Source: Palleronia sediminis (GTDB taxonomy: Bacteria; Pseudomonadota; Alphaproteobacteria; Rhodobacterales; Rhodobacteraceae). From it: a stretch of DNA of 64,000 bases. The stretch spans positions 124,001-188,000 of the forward strand of contig NZ_SNAA01000001.1 of the NCBI RefSeq assembly GCF_004358695.1. The letters run 5' to 3'. The notes below the pieces were generated by a model. The model had not been told where the DNA came from. It worked only from the letters and a program-made list of their open reading frames with translations, and searched no databases. Positions within the stretch are counted from its first letter, which is position 1; each line of letters opens with the position of its first letter. Both the position numbers and the translations under genes were made by a program. Positions 31,605 through 40,371 of this stretch are shown in pieces.

Positions 31605-32198
31605 TCAGGCCGCCGCGAGATCGTCCCAGGCGGGACCGAGACCGTGGGCGGTGAGGACGTGACGGAGATCGGCGAGGCGGCGGTAGAGCGCGGACCGGCT
31701 CCCGAAACCCTCGGCCGTGAGCGCGGTGACGGGTCGATGGGCCAGCGCCGCACAGAACCGGCGATCCTCGGCTGGGAGCCGCGCGAGCGCAGCCTGCAGG
31801 GCGTGGTGAAGTTCGGTAACAGCGGCGGCGCAGCAGGTCTGGCCGTGCCAAGCGGCAAGCCCGTCCTCCTCGGTCAGCGTGTCGCCGACCGGCTCGCGGG
31901 TTCCGCCCAGCGGCACCTCGAGCGAGAGCAGCGAGCCACCCTGCGCACGGCGCTGGCGGTGATGGCGCATCGCGATCCGCGAGGACTGGTTGCGCAGCAC
32001 GATGTTGGCGAAGGCACCAATGCTGCCGCGCGCGGGATCGTACGAGGGCAAGCGGCGCAGAAGATCGACCAGGAGGTCCTGGCCCAGATCCTCGCGCTCG
32101 CAGACCGGCATGCTCAGCTTGCGCCGCAGCCGTTGCGCCGCCGCATCGGCCTCACGGATGATGGTTTCAATGTCGTCGGGGGAGAGTTCGATCTGCAT
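31605..32198 (-). CDS. sigma-70-like regulator, first gene of the early operon
   Basis: A 197-aa protein. Region 2-like features are visible in CEREDLGQDLLVDLLRRLPS and YDPARGSIGAFANIVLRNQS, and a region 4-like helix-turn-helix in the C-terminus (ALARLPAEDRRFCAALAHRP, TAEGFGSRSALYRRLADLRH). This layout matches short ECF-type sigma factors and the sigma-like proteins found in Rhodobacter prophages. It heads the minus-strand early operon and faces a 361-bp divergent region containing a phased GGTGGG repeat, so it may control phage transcription. Its activity as a true sigma factor is inferred. Confidence 0.75.
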   Translation of the reverse strand: MQIELSPDDIETIIREADAAAQRLRRKLSMPVCEREDLGQDLLVDLLRRLPSYDPARGSIGAFANIVLRNQSSRIAMRHHRQRRAQGGSLLSLEVPLGGTREPVGDTLTEEDGLAAWHGQTCCAAAVTELHHALQAALARLPAEDRRFCAALAHRPVTALTAEGFGSRSALYRRLADLRHVLTAHGLGPAWDDLAAA

Positions 32199-32259
32199 CG
32201 CTGTGCGCCTCGGTCATCGTTTCTGATGAGCCCAAGGTGCCGGATGCGGTCGGCGCGCA

Positions 32260-32303
32260 GGTGGGAACGGGGTGGGAACAAGGTGGGGTTTTGGTGGGCG
32301 GGT
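32260..32303. repeat. four tandem 11-bp units starting GGTGGG
   Basis: GGTGGG begins at 32260, 32271, 32282 and 32293, exactly 11 bp apart, so all four copies face nearly the same side of the helix. The first two units share GGTGGGAACNN. The array lies 62 bp upstream of the sigma-like gene, in the 361-bp divergent gap (32199-32559) before the DUF4238 gene; nothing else was recognised in that gap. It may be a multi-site operator. Confidence 0.55.
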
Positions 32304-32559
32304 CCATTGGCAAGGACTGGCCAAACCGACCAAAATCAATCTATTTGCTCAGAAACCGGCTCAAACCACAGTAGAAAAATACTATCGACGGCGGTTCTCT
32401 CAAATGTTTGGCGGGACATCGACTTCGTTGGCCCGATCCGGAGATTTGCGGGCATCCGAGTCAGAGAACGGACACTCTTGCTTCGCGCAGCGATCATCTG
32501 CAGGCGGCTGGCATGGTAGAGATAGTGCCTATGGGGAATTCAGATATGAGGCGGTCAAC

Positions 32560-33843
32560 ATGAAAGCACCCGGCGGCGAGCAACCCACTGCTGGCGCTCT
32601 GCCTTTCGAGCCCCGTCGCCCTCCAATGTGCAGTTCCGAGATCGTGAAGCGGTTCCCGGGCGCCACCGAGGTGCAGGTCGACGCACTCGGCACGATCTGG
32701 GACGAAGTCGTTCACTGCATCATCAACGAAATGCTGGAACTGTCATCCGATGACGCGGAGCCTCTACACATCAACATTCGTGAGGATATGGCGTTGGAAC
32801 TTGCTCAGCTGCTGCTGTGGCTGAGCGAGCGCGTCATCGAAAAACGTACCGAAGGTCGCGAGCTCTCGGATATCGATCCGGTGGCGGAGCGAAATGCCTG
32901 TCTTGGACTTGAAGGAGCCAAGACCATCACCGGCACTGCGCACCTCGTCTACGAGCGAATTTGGAAGCGCAAGATGGACGAGCGTTGGAAGCCGAAATCG
33001 GCCAAGGCGATCGAGCGCGAGAAAAACCCGCGCGCAGCGACCTTGGCTGTAAAGCCGGTCGGCAAGAACCACTTCATCCCGCGCTGGTTCATCCGTGATC
33101 TCTGGGCAATGGACGGCAAGGTGCTGCGTTGGCGCCACTCCGAGGCAGGATGGATGTCGGCGCCGCGCGGTTTTGGAGAGTGGGGTTATGGCAAGAACCT
33201 CTATAGTGATTGGCTAGAGGCCTATTTTTCGCTCCTCGAAGGGGATGCGAAGCGGCCCATCGAGATGCTACTCGACACTCAACCGCTCAATGGGCCGCAG
33301 CGCGAATCCTTTGTTGGATTCCTGATCGTCCAAATGCTCAGAAATCCCTCTTTCATCGAGGCCGTACAGCAGGGGATTGCCCCGGTAATCGCTCGCGAAG
33401 GATATGCCGATGATCCGACAATGGCCGTAAAGGCATTCGAGTCGATGTTCCGCAATAACGCCTTCTACGATCAAATTTCCCGACCGGTGATGTGGAGCCG
33501 TTGGGCGATCGTGAAGTCCACGACACCGCTATTCGTTCTGCCTGACACGTTTGGAGCGCGAGCTGATGCGGGCGACGGGTTGCGCATGATTGTGCCGCTG
33601 ACGCCTAATGCCTGTTTCGTAACACTGCCCGATCGCGAGGAGAAGAAGCGCGTGGTTCCGCATCATCTTCAAATCGACGAGACTCTCGGACGACGGATCA
33701 CGGCAACCCTGATCCAATCGGCGCGCAAGGAATTCATTTCACATCAGAAGTTTGTGCCCGACGAGACGCCCGCACTGACATTCGACGCACTAATCGATGA
33801 GATCTCGCAAGCAGTCGCATCCAAGGACGATGATGAGCCATGA
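32560..33843 (+). CDS. DUF4238 domain protein (prophage cargo)
   Basis: A 427-aa protein from the ATG at 32560 (MKAPGGEQPTAGALPFEPRR), preceded by GAGG; the frame is open further upstream but without protein character. The DUF4238 signature is seen at KNHFIPRWFIRDLWAMDGKV (about residues 165-185) and the later YGKNLYSDWLEAYFSLLEGD. Families with this HxxPxxyLr motif are frequent in mobile elements and defence neighbourhoods, with no proven activity. The first 150 residues are a separate, mostly helical domain. It stands alone on the plus strand with lower GC than the early operon, so it is probably an accessory cargo gene. Confidence 0.75.
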   Translation: MKAPGGEQPTAGALPFEPRRPPMCSSEIVKRFPGATEVQVDALGTIWDEVVHCIINEMLELSSDDAEPLHINIREDMALELAQLLLWLSERVIEKRTEGRELSDIDPVAERNACLGLEGAKTITGTAHLVYERIWKRKMDERWKPKSAKAIEREKNPRAATLAVKPVGKNHFIPRWFIRDLWAMDGKVLRWRHSEAGWMSAPRGFGEWGYGKNLYSDWLEAYFSLLEGDAKRPIEMLLDTQPLNGPQRESFVGFLIVQMLRNPSFIEAVQQGIAPVIAREGYADDPTMAVKAFESMFRNNAFYDQISRPVMWSRWAIVKSTTPLFVLPDTFGARADAGDGLRMIVPLTPNACFVTLPDREEKKRVVPHHLQIDETLGRRITATLIQSARKEFISHQKFVPDETPALTFDALIDEISQAVASKDDDEP

Positions 33844-33851
33844 TTTCCGGT

Positions 33852-34802
33852 TCAACCCTCGACCACGATCTCTTTTGCAGGAATTCCGAGCCGGTATCCC
33901 CGGTTGCGCACGGTCACGATCAGGGACTTGCTCTCGGCATCGGTGAAGCCGGCAGCCTTGAACGCGTCGCGCAACTCGCGGATCAGATCCTTGGCCTCGC
34001 GCGCCGTCGTGCCTTCGACATGGGATCCGGTGGCGACCTGATCGCGAGACAGCGCCTTTTCCAGCAGACGCTCGAACACGGGGAAAATTTGACGCGATAG
34101 AATGACGGAGCGACCGCCCCACTGAACCTCGGCCGTCGTTCTCCGAACGCGCAGCACTTCCGCCAGCGGGATTGGCGCCAATGCCGCGACGTCGATTGCG
34201 GCGCCGAGGCCATCCGAAGCAGGCATCAGCACCGCGAGGGTTTCGACCAGATGAAAGCCCGCATCCTGGTGACGCCGCGCAGCCTCCGCTGGCAACTGCG
34301 GCGCGAGGATCGTGACGTCCGCGCCCTGCGCCGCCTGGCGCAACGATGCGATGATGCCGTCGCCGGACATGGCTGCCGGCTCCAGCGAAAGAAACACTGC
34401 GCGCCCCGACGGCGTATCGCCGAGCCGCCAGACCTTCCCCGCGGCGCGTTTCGGGGCTGCAGCGAACCCTGCTGCGGCGCAGATCACGGATGCCAGCCCA
34501 TCAGCGCCGATGCGGAACACGCGCACATCATCTTCGGTGAGTTCGATGTCCTGTCGATGATCGAGCGGGCACTCGGCCCGAAATGCATCGCCGGCTTTCC
34601 GGATCGGCCGACAGGGGAGCCCGCATTCGCAGGCATCACAGACGTCCCAATCGGCAAGCGGCGCCTGTTCGACGAGGACACGTTTCGCCAGCAGCCGGTC
34701 GAAGACCGGACCGAAGAACGGCGCGGCAAGCTCGCCGGGCAGGATCGCGTCGTCGCCAGCCTCACTCAGCCGCGTCAACAACCTCAAAATCGTCTCGGTC
34801 AT
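33852..34802 (-). CDS. winged-helix protein with cysteine cluster, unknown two-gene module
   Basis: A 316-aa protein (MTETILRLLTRLSEAGDDAI). The N-terminal 60 residues resemble a winged helix. A cysteine cluster (CDACECGLPCRP then AECPLDHRQD, about residues 55-82) looks like a zinc site. The middle has a nucleotide-fold-like pattern (RAVFLSLEPAAMSGDGIIAS). The C-terminal about 95 residues read like an OmpR/PhoB-type DNA-binding wing (VILSRQIFPVFERLLEKALS, EAKDLIRELRDAFKAAGFTD, VRNRGYRLGIPAKEI). Its start lies 41 bp inside the upstream gene. No known family matched as a whole; a regulatory role is plausible. Confidence 0.7.
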   Translation of the reverse strand: MTETILRLLTRLSEAGDDAILPGELAAPFFGPVFDRLLAKRVLVEQAPLADWDVCDACECGLPCRPIRKAGDAFRAECPLDHRQDIELTEDDVRVFRIGADGLASVICAAAGFAAAPKRAAGKVWRLGDTPSGRAVFLSLEPAAMSGDGIIASLRQAAQGADVTILAPQLPAEAARRHQDAGFHLVETLAVLMPASDGLGAAIDVAALAPIPLAEVLRVRRTTAEVQWGGRSVILSRQIFPVFERLLEKALSRDQVATGSHVEGTTAREAKDLIRELRDAFKAAGFTDAESKSLIVTVRNRGYRLGIPAKEIVVEG

Positions 34803-36003
34803 TCATCAGCCCGTTCCGTTCGATCAGCTTCATCACCCGCGCCTCGTGCTGGGTGCGCCGGAACTGCACGACGCCCGGGGGCCGCAGCTTGACCGTGACC
34901 TGCGGCTGGCGCTTGCCGTCGCCCTTGAACAGGATCCGGAACACGAGCTCGCCCAGCCTCCAGGCACCGCCGAACGAGACCGGTGTGCTGCCGAAATGCT
35001 GGAGCGCGTCACCGCCGAGATCCCGCGACCGCAGCGTGCGCACCACGCGGGGATACCCCTTCTTGCCGGGCGCCATCAGGTCGGCCGCCGCCTCGATGAT
35101 CAGCACCTTGTCGATCAGCGGATCGTAGGCGGCATCGAAGGTAAAGCCCGGTCCGGCCAGTTCGACCGGGCGCAGGGTATAGAGGTCCTGCGCATCGTCG
35201 CCGTCGAAGAAGCCGGGCCTTTCGAGGATGATCGAGGCGAAGAGTTCCGCGATCTCGGGCTTATGCGCCTTCCGGATGCGGGCCAGTCGCAGCATGCCGG
35301 TGTTCTCGGAGTATCGCAGCACGGCGTGGGAAATCTGGCGCACGCTGATGACCCGTTCGACCTGGCCCTCGACGACCGGCATGGTCGAAACCATGGAGCC
35401 GTGGCTGACCACGAGGTTGATCTCGTCATCGTCGTCGTAGTCGCCCACCCGGCAGTAGTCCCCGAGAAAGGCGTCACGGAAGAGCGCGGCAACGGCCGTC
35501 CGGAACGCCTCGACCTTCTCCGCCGTCAGATCGATCGCGACGCCACGTTCCCGCCCGGCATATTCATGGAGGCGGTCGGCGGTGAGCATGGCCATGTGAT
35601 CGGCGGCCGCGTCGAACAGATCGGGATGCTCCAGAAACACCCGGACGGCGATGTGCTTGGGATCATGCGCCTTGTTCGGCGCGTCCTCGTCGCCGGTCTT
35701 CATATCGGGGAACAGATCGACGCCCTGACGGGCGGCCTGCCCCTGGATGATCTCGAGGCCGCGGGCGTCGCCCAGTTCCGCGATGCGGTGCAGATCGCTG
35801 CGCAGCCCCTCGGGATAGCTGTCCTGGGCGCCGGTCAGCAGTTTCTCCAGTGCCTCGCGGGCGGCATCCTCCTCCTGGTTCAGCAGATCGACGGAGAAGC
35901 CCTTGTATTTGCCCTCGTGCCGCGCCAGCAGCGGCTTCATCAGGGCGAGATCGACGGTCTTGATGAACCGGGGGTTCACGAACTTCTTCAAATTGCCGCC
36001 CAC
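34762..36003 (-). CDS. unknown protein, first gene of the winged-helix module
   Basis: About 413 residues from a GTG at 36003, chosen because AAAGGGGG lies about 9 nt upstream; an ATG at 36099 in the same frame is a longer alternative. The opening is GGNLKKFVNPRFIKTVDLAL. Recognisable traits: a long mixed helical region, an acidic DYDDDDEINLVVSHG segment near residue 200, and ILERPGFFDGDDAQDLYTLR. No family is recognised. It overlaps the winged-helix gene by 41 bp, so the two are coupled and probably act together. Together they occupy the space between cargo and recombinase where immunity or accessory genes are expected. Confidence 0.65.
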   Translation of the reverse strand: MGGNLKKFVNPRFIKTVDLALMKPLLARHEGKYKGFSVDLLNQEEDAAREALEKLLTGAQDSYPEGLRSDLHRIAELGDARGLEIIQGQAARQGVDLFPDMKTGDEDAPNKAHDPKHIAVRVFLEHPDLFDAAADHMAMLTADRLHEYAGRERGVAIDLTAEKVEAFRTAVAALFRDAFLGDYCRVGDYDDDDEINLVVSHGSMVSTMPVVEGQVERVISVRQISHAVLRYSENTGMLRLARIRKAHKPEIAELFASIILERPGFFDGDDAQDLYTLRPVELAGPGFTFDAAYDPLIDKVLIIEAAADLMAPGKKGYPRVVRTLRSRDLGGDALQHFGSTPVSFGGAWRLGELVFRILFKGDGKRQPQVTVKLRPPGVVQFRRTQHEARVMKLIERNGLMNDRDDFEVVDAAE

Positions 36004-36141
36004 GACGAATCCCCCTTTCCTGCAAAACCAGTGTTCTTGATACGTTCCTTCGCGTGATTCATCAACCTGCGCGGGATCGGCTGGGACGATTTCCGACATC
36101 GACGAGTAGAGGCCAGAGGAGACGACCGCTCCGAGGCCCGC

Positions 36142-36345
36142 ATGAAACGCCCCAATCCCCTCCCGCCCGACCAGATGACGCCCGCAGAGCGCCGCGCCGA
36201 TCTGTGCGGCCTGCTGGCGCTCGGGCTGGTTCGGTTGCGGATGCGGGAGGTGGGCGAAGTATCTGACGAGATTGGAGAACGTTGCCTACACTATCCGCCC
36301 GACCAATGCCGTCATGCAACTCCAACTCACCGGAGAAATGCATGA
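36142..36345 (+). CDS. 67-aa prophage protein next to DUF2924
   Basis: The product (MKRPNPLPPDQMTPAERRAD) continues LCGLLALGLVRLRMRE and resembles the short proteins that precede DUF2924 genes in alphaproteobacterial prophages. Its stop overlaps the DUF2924 start, so it is the first gene of the plus-strand integration cassette. The function is unknown. Confidence 0.65.
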   Translation: MKRPNPLPPDQMTPAERRADLCGLLALGLVRLRMREVGEVSDEIGERCLHYPPDQCRHATPTHRRNA

Positions 36346-36800
36346 ACAAGCCCGATCCCATCCCCGCGCGCCTGGCCGCGCTCAAGACCACGCCGACGCC
36401 CGACCTGAAGAAACAGTGGCGCGACCTGTTCGACAGCGAGCCGCCGCCGTTCAACCGGCGATACCTCGAGTCCCGCCTGGCATACCGCATCCAAGAACTG
36501 GCCTATGGCGGGCTGAAGGCCGAAACGGTCCGGCGGCTGGAACGGCTGGGCGAGGAACTCGACGGCGGCGACCGCGCGAAGCGCGGCATCCGCGCCGACC
36601 GAGACCGCCCGATCACGGGCACGCGGCTGCTGCGGGAATGGCAGGGCGTCGAACAGATCGTCACCGTCACTGCCGAAGGGTTCGAATGGCAGGGGCGGCC
36701 CTACAAGTCGCTGTCGGCCATCGCCCGCGCCGTCACCGGCACGCGCTGGAACGGGTGGACGTTCTTCGGCCTCAAAAATCACCGAGGTCGCAGAGCATGA
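36342..36800 (+). CDS. DUF2924 domain protein
   Basis: A 152-aa protein from the ATG at 36342, with CGGAG 8 nt upstream. DUF2924 hallmarks: RLAALKTTPTPDLKKQWRDL, FNRRYLESRLAYRIQELAYG, and the C-terminal GFEWQGRPYKSLSAIARAVT followed by TRWNGWTFFGL. The family is found almost exclusively beside large serine recombinases in alphaproteobacterial prophages and is thought to assist integration or excision. It overlaps the recombinase start (ATGA). Confidence 0.9.
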   Translation: MNKPDPIPARLAALKTTPTPDLKKQWRDLFDSEPPPFNRRYLESRLAYRIQELAYGGLKAETVRRLERLGEELDGGDRAKRGIRADRDRPITGTRLLREWQGVEQIVTVTAEGFEWQGRPYKSLSAIARAVTGTRWNGWTFFGLKNHRGRRA

Positions 36801-38122
36801 CGAACCCCATCGAAAAATCGAAGGTCGTCCGCAAGCTGCGCTGCGCGATCTACACCCGGAAGTCCTCCGAGGAAGGGCTCGAGCAGGAGTTCAACTCGCT
36901 CCACGCCCAACGCGAGGCTTGCGAGGCATTCATTGCTAGCCAGCGCTCCGAGGGCTGGGTGCTGGTCCGCGATCAGTATGACGACGGCGGCATCTCGGGC
37001 GGCACGCTGGAACGGCCCGGCCTGAAGCGGCTCTTAGAGGATATCGAGGACGGGCTGGTCGACGTGGTCGTGGTCTACAAGATCGACCGCCTCAGCCGCT
37101 CGCTGGCCGATTTCGCCAAGCTGGTCGAGGTGTTCGACCGGAACGGCGTGACGTTCGTCTCGGTGACGCAGTCGTTCAACACCACCACGTCGATGGGGCG
37201 GCTGACGCTGAACATCCTGCTCAGCTTCGCCCAGTTCGAACGCGAGGTTACGGCTGAACGCATCCGGGACAAGGTCGCCGCCAGTCGGAAGAAGGGCATG
37301 TGGATGGGCGGGGTGCCGCCCTACGGCTATCGGGTCGAGAGCCGGAAGCTGGTCGTCGACGATGAATCCGCTGCGCATGTGCGCTGGATCTTCGCCCGCT
37401 TCCTCGAGATCGGGTCGTGCACCGAACTGGCGCGGGAGGTCGGCACGCGCGGCATCCGGACGCCGCGCGGGAACAGGATCGACAAGAAATACATGTATCG
37501 GATGCTCTCGAACCGCGCCTACATCGGCGAAGCGGTGCATAAGGGCGACAGCTATCCCGGCGAACACGACGCGATCATCGACCGCGAGATTTGGGACCGT
37601 GTCCATGCGATCCTGCAAGAGAGCCCCCGGAAGCGCGCCGCACGCACCCGCGCCGACACGCCCGCGCTGTTGAAGGGGCTGCTGTTCGGGCCCGATGGCG
37701 CCGCGTTCTCACCGACGCATACTCGGAAGGGGGATCGTCTCTACCGCTACTATGTCAGTCAGACCGTGCTGAAGCATGGTGCTGGTTCGTGTCCGGTCGG
37801 CCGCGTGCCTGCGGGCGAGATCGAGGGCGCCGTCATAGACCAACTCCGCGCCGTGTTCCGCCAGCCGGAGATTGTTGCGGGGACCTGGAAGGCGGCGCGC
37901 ACCCACGCCGAAGACATCTCCGAGGCCGACGCACGCGCGGCCTTGCAGCAGCTCGACCCGCTCTGGGACGAACTCTTCCCCGCCGAGCAGGCGCGCATCG
38001 TAGCGCTGCTGGTCGAACGCGTGGACATCGGCATGGACGGGTTGAACGTCCAGCTCCGCATGGACGGTCTCGGCGGCCTTGCGCGCGAGATACTGACCGG
38101 CAGCATCGGAGAAGCGGCGTGA
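36797..38122 (+). CDS. large serine recombinase (phage integrase)
   Basis: A 441-aa recombinase. The N-terminal resolvase domain shows the catalytic Ser in IYTRKSSEEGLEQEFNSLHA (about residues 20-40), VVVYKIDRLSRSLADF and LLSFAQFEREVTAERIRDK. The recombinase domain follows (GVPPYGYRVESRKLVVDD, CTELAREVGTRGIRTPRGNR), then a partial zinc ribbon-like segment (SPTHTRKGDRLYRYYVSQ). The C-terminus is shorter than in phiC31-type integrases. It would integrate and excise the element at short attachment sites; attachment core sequences could not be identified by eye. Confidence 0.93.
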   Translation: MTNPIEKSKVVRKLRCAIYTRKSSEEGLEQEFNSLHAQREACEAFIASQRSEGWVLVRDQYDDGGISGGTLERPGLKRLLEDIEDGLVDVVVVYKIDRLSRSLADFAKLVEVFDRNGVTFVSVTQSFNTTTSMGRLTLNILLSFAQFEREVTAERIRDKVAASRKKGMWMGGVPPYGYRVESRKLVVDDESAAHVRWIFARFLEIGSCTELAREVGTRGIRTPRGNRIDKKYMYRMLSNRAYIGEAVHKGDSYPGEHDAIIDREIWDRVHAILQESPRKRAARTRADTPALLKGLLFGPDGAAFSPTHTRKGDRLYRYYVSQTVLKHGAGSCPVGRVPAGEIEGAVIDQLRAVFRQPEIVAGTWKAARTHAEDISEADARAALQQLDPLWDELFPAEQARIVALLVERVDIGMDGLNVQLRMDGLGGLAREILTGSIGEAA

Positions 38123-38520
38123 CGCGCGCTACGCCGATCCCCGAGACGGTGACCCTCCACGTTCCGTTCCGCATCGTGAAACGCGGCGGGCGGAAGGAGA
38201 TGCAACTGCCCGAGGGCGCCACGCAACCGCGGCGAACCGACAACACGCTGGTCAAGGCGCTGGCGCGCGCCTTCCGCTGGAAACGCATGCTGGAGTCAGG
38301 CGAGTTCGCCACCATCGCCGAACTGGCCGACCGAGAGGGGATCGCCGCACCGTACCTGACCCGTGTCCTGCGCCTGACGCTGCTCGCCCCGGACATCGTC
38401 GAGACGATCCTCGACGGCCAACAGGGACCGCGCACCACACTTGAAGCACTTCGGGAACCGTTCCCCGCAGACTGGCAGCTGCAGGATACATTCCGGAACA
38501 CCCAACCGGTGTCGATGTAA
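38119..38520 (+). CDS. small HTH protein following the recombinase
   Basis: A 133-aa protein from a GTG at 38119 that overlaps the recombinase stop (GTGA). A helix-turn-helix is visible in EFATIAELADREGIAAPYLT followed by RVLRLTLLAPDIVETILDG. Proteins of this type follow serine recombinases in many alphaproteobacterial prophages and may act as directionality or control factors. The last gene of the integration cassette; the high GC composition ends here. Confidence 0.8.
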   Translation: MTRATPIPETVTLHVPFRIVKRGGRKEMQLPEGATQPRRTDNTLVKALARAFRWKRMLESGEFATIAELADREGIAAPYLTRVLRLTLLAPDIVETILDGQQGPRTTLEALREPFPADWQLQDTFRNTQPVSM

Positions 38521-38649
38521 GAGCTATCGCCACGGGTTCATGATCCAGGTTGCTCGAACAGAATCAATCTTCTACCCTGATCTCGACGGTGCCATATCCT
38601 GCGACATCAGGCGTGGCCTGCATCAAGAGCAATCCCGGTCAGACTGTCC

Positions 38650-40371
38650 ATGCCATTTTTTACAGCCGCCCACGTATCCCTCGCGCTCGAACATCTGCCG
38701 TCTCGAACACACCCTTCACTGGTGAGTTTCTTGGGCATGGTTAAGGCTGATGTCCCGATTTCCGCGACCCCATCAAAGGCATTTGGTAGCGCACAAGAAA
38801 CCGACCTGATGCGCCAATACTTTCACCCGGTGGGCGGACCGACAGAGCGACCGTGGTATGTGCCATTTGGCGCACCAAAAGAGGGGTCAACGAATTGGAA
38901 GCCGAAGGCCTACGCGGGAACGAGCTTGCAGCGTATGCGTACTGGCAAGTCCTTCATCTATGTGCAGGGCAGTGGTGCTAGTAGCGACTTGTGGTCTTTT
39001 CATCCGGATTTTCTAACCGTTCTAGCCAATCGCGGAGCGGAGGTGGTGGGAACCGTACCGATTTCAATCCACAATCTTGCCGCATGGTTTTATCGGGCGA
39101 ATGATGTTCCCTCTCATGCGGACGCGATTGCTGAGTTCGTCAGTGAGTTTGAACTCAACAAATATGGATTGATTGGAGGCATTTTCGACGACACTCCCGA
39201 TCCGGCACTTGACGCCTTGCCGCTCGATGCGAACCCCATAAGCGACGCTAACCTTTTCTCACTACTTCAACCTCCTCCTTCGATACCAACAACGGCTACT
39301 TCAGCAGTCGCTAACGTGACGCAACCTTCAGCGAACGTTGCATCGGACATCGAGGATGCCTCGGAATATACCTGGGAAGTAGAGGCCGAGGAAATTCGGA
39401 TCGCGCTCGGAGAGCTGAGGGGGATGGAAGAAGCAGCATTCCGCGCTATGGCCGCATTACGCGCCGGAATGCACGTCATCTTCACTGGCCCACCCGGCAC
39501 AGGAAAGACACAACTGGCTCGTCGACTCTGCAAAGCCACGGGAATTCCTGTCACGATGGTAGCGGCAACCGACCAGTGGACAACCGTCGACACAATCGGC
39601 GGCTACTTCCCGTCCTTAACATCTTTGGGTCAGCTAGATTTTCTGCCAGGTTTTGTTGTAAACGCGATGTCAGCACAACGTGCATTAATTATCGACGAGA
39701 TCAATCGCGCAGACATTGACAAAGCATTCGGCGAACTTTTCACATTGTTAAGTGGGAATGATGTCGATCTGCCGTACCTTGTGAAGTCCCAAAACGCCAA
39801 TGGGGACTCTGTGAGCCGCCGCATTCGCCTAGCGTCGGAAAGCTCCCCAGGGGATGATCTGACCGAAATTATTCGGCTTCCGTCTTGGTGGAGACTCATC
39901 GGGTCGATGAACGACGCAGACAAAGCGAGCCTCAAACGGCTCAGTTATGCATTTGTCCGGCGGTTTGCGTTTATTCCAATCGAGATTCCGGCTGTCTCTA
40001 TTTACAATGACTTGCTCGACTCAGGCGCCGGTAGTGGGGCGGATGGCTTAGCAGCTACACGTCCTGACTTCCTCGCCGCACTCAAAAGCCTCTTCGCGGA
40101 ACCTACTGGGCTAGCATCGATCGACATGGCCATGGGCTACGCAATCCCAGAGGCAATTATGCGGCAAGCTCGTAGTGAAATATCCCTCGATGCAGGCCGA
40201 TCAACAGCTTCTCTGTTGGCATCTACTCTCGATTTGTATGTTGCGCCTCAGTTTCAAGGCCGTGCAGACAAGCACGAAAATTTTCTTGCTCTTGTAAGCA
40301 AACACGTTGGAGAAGATGATTTGAAGGCGTTTGCAGGCCGCCTCGCAGTTTGGACTGGTTTTGTTGAGTGA
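38650..40371 (+). CDS. McrB-like AAA+ NTPase of a restriction-type module
   Basis: A 573-aa protein. Residues about 55-185 form an N-terminal domain of unknown specificity, a probable DNA-recognition part. A low-complexity linker (about 205-235) leads to an AAA+ core: Walker A IFTGPPGTGKTQLARRL (about 278-293), Walker B ALIIDEINRADIDKAFGELF (about 346-365), and the McrB-type GSMNDADKASLKRLSYAFVR, where MNDAD replaces MNTAD. McrB-family motors use GTP and drive a partner nuclease; the variant motif leaves nucleotide choice open. The ATG at 38650 has no clear ribosome-binding site, and in-frame ATGs at 38737 or 38809 are possible. GC is well below the prophage and chromosome. Confidence 0.85.
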   Translation: MPFFTAAHVSLALEHLPSRTHPSLVSFLGMVKADVPISATPSKAFGSAQETDLMRQYFHPVGGPTERPWYVPFGAPKEGSTNWKPKAYAGTSLQRMRTGKSFIYVQGSGASSDLWSFHPDFLTVLANRGAEVVGTVPISIHNLAAWFYRANDVPSHADAIAEFVSEFELNKYGLIGGIFDDTPDPALDALPLDANPISDANLFSLLQPPPSIPTTATSAVANVTQPSANVASDIEDASEYTWEVEAEEIRIALGELRGMEEAAFRAMAALRAGMHVIFTGPPGTGKTQLARRLCKATGIPVTMVAATDQWTTVDTIGGYFPSLTSLGQLDFLPGFVVNAMSAQRALIIDEINRADIDKAFGELFTLLSGNDVDLPYLVKSQNANGDSVSRRIRLASESSPGDDLTEIIRLPSWWRLIGSMNDADKASLKRLSYAFVRRFAFIPIEIPAVSIYNDLLDSGAGSGADGLAATRPDFLAALKSLFAEPTGLASIDMAMGYAIPEAIMRQARSEISLDAGRSTASLLASTLDLYVAPQFQGRADKHENFLALVSKHVGEDDLKAFAGRLAVWTGFVE

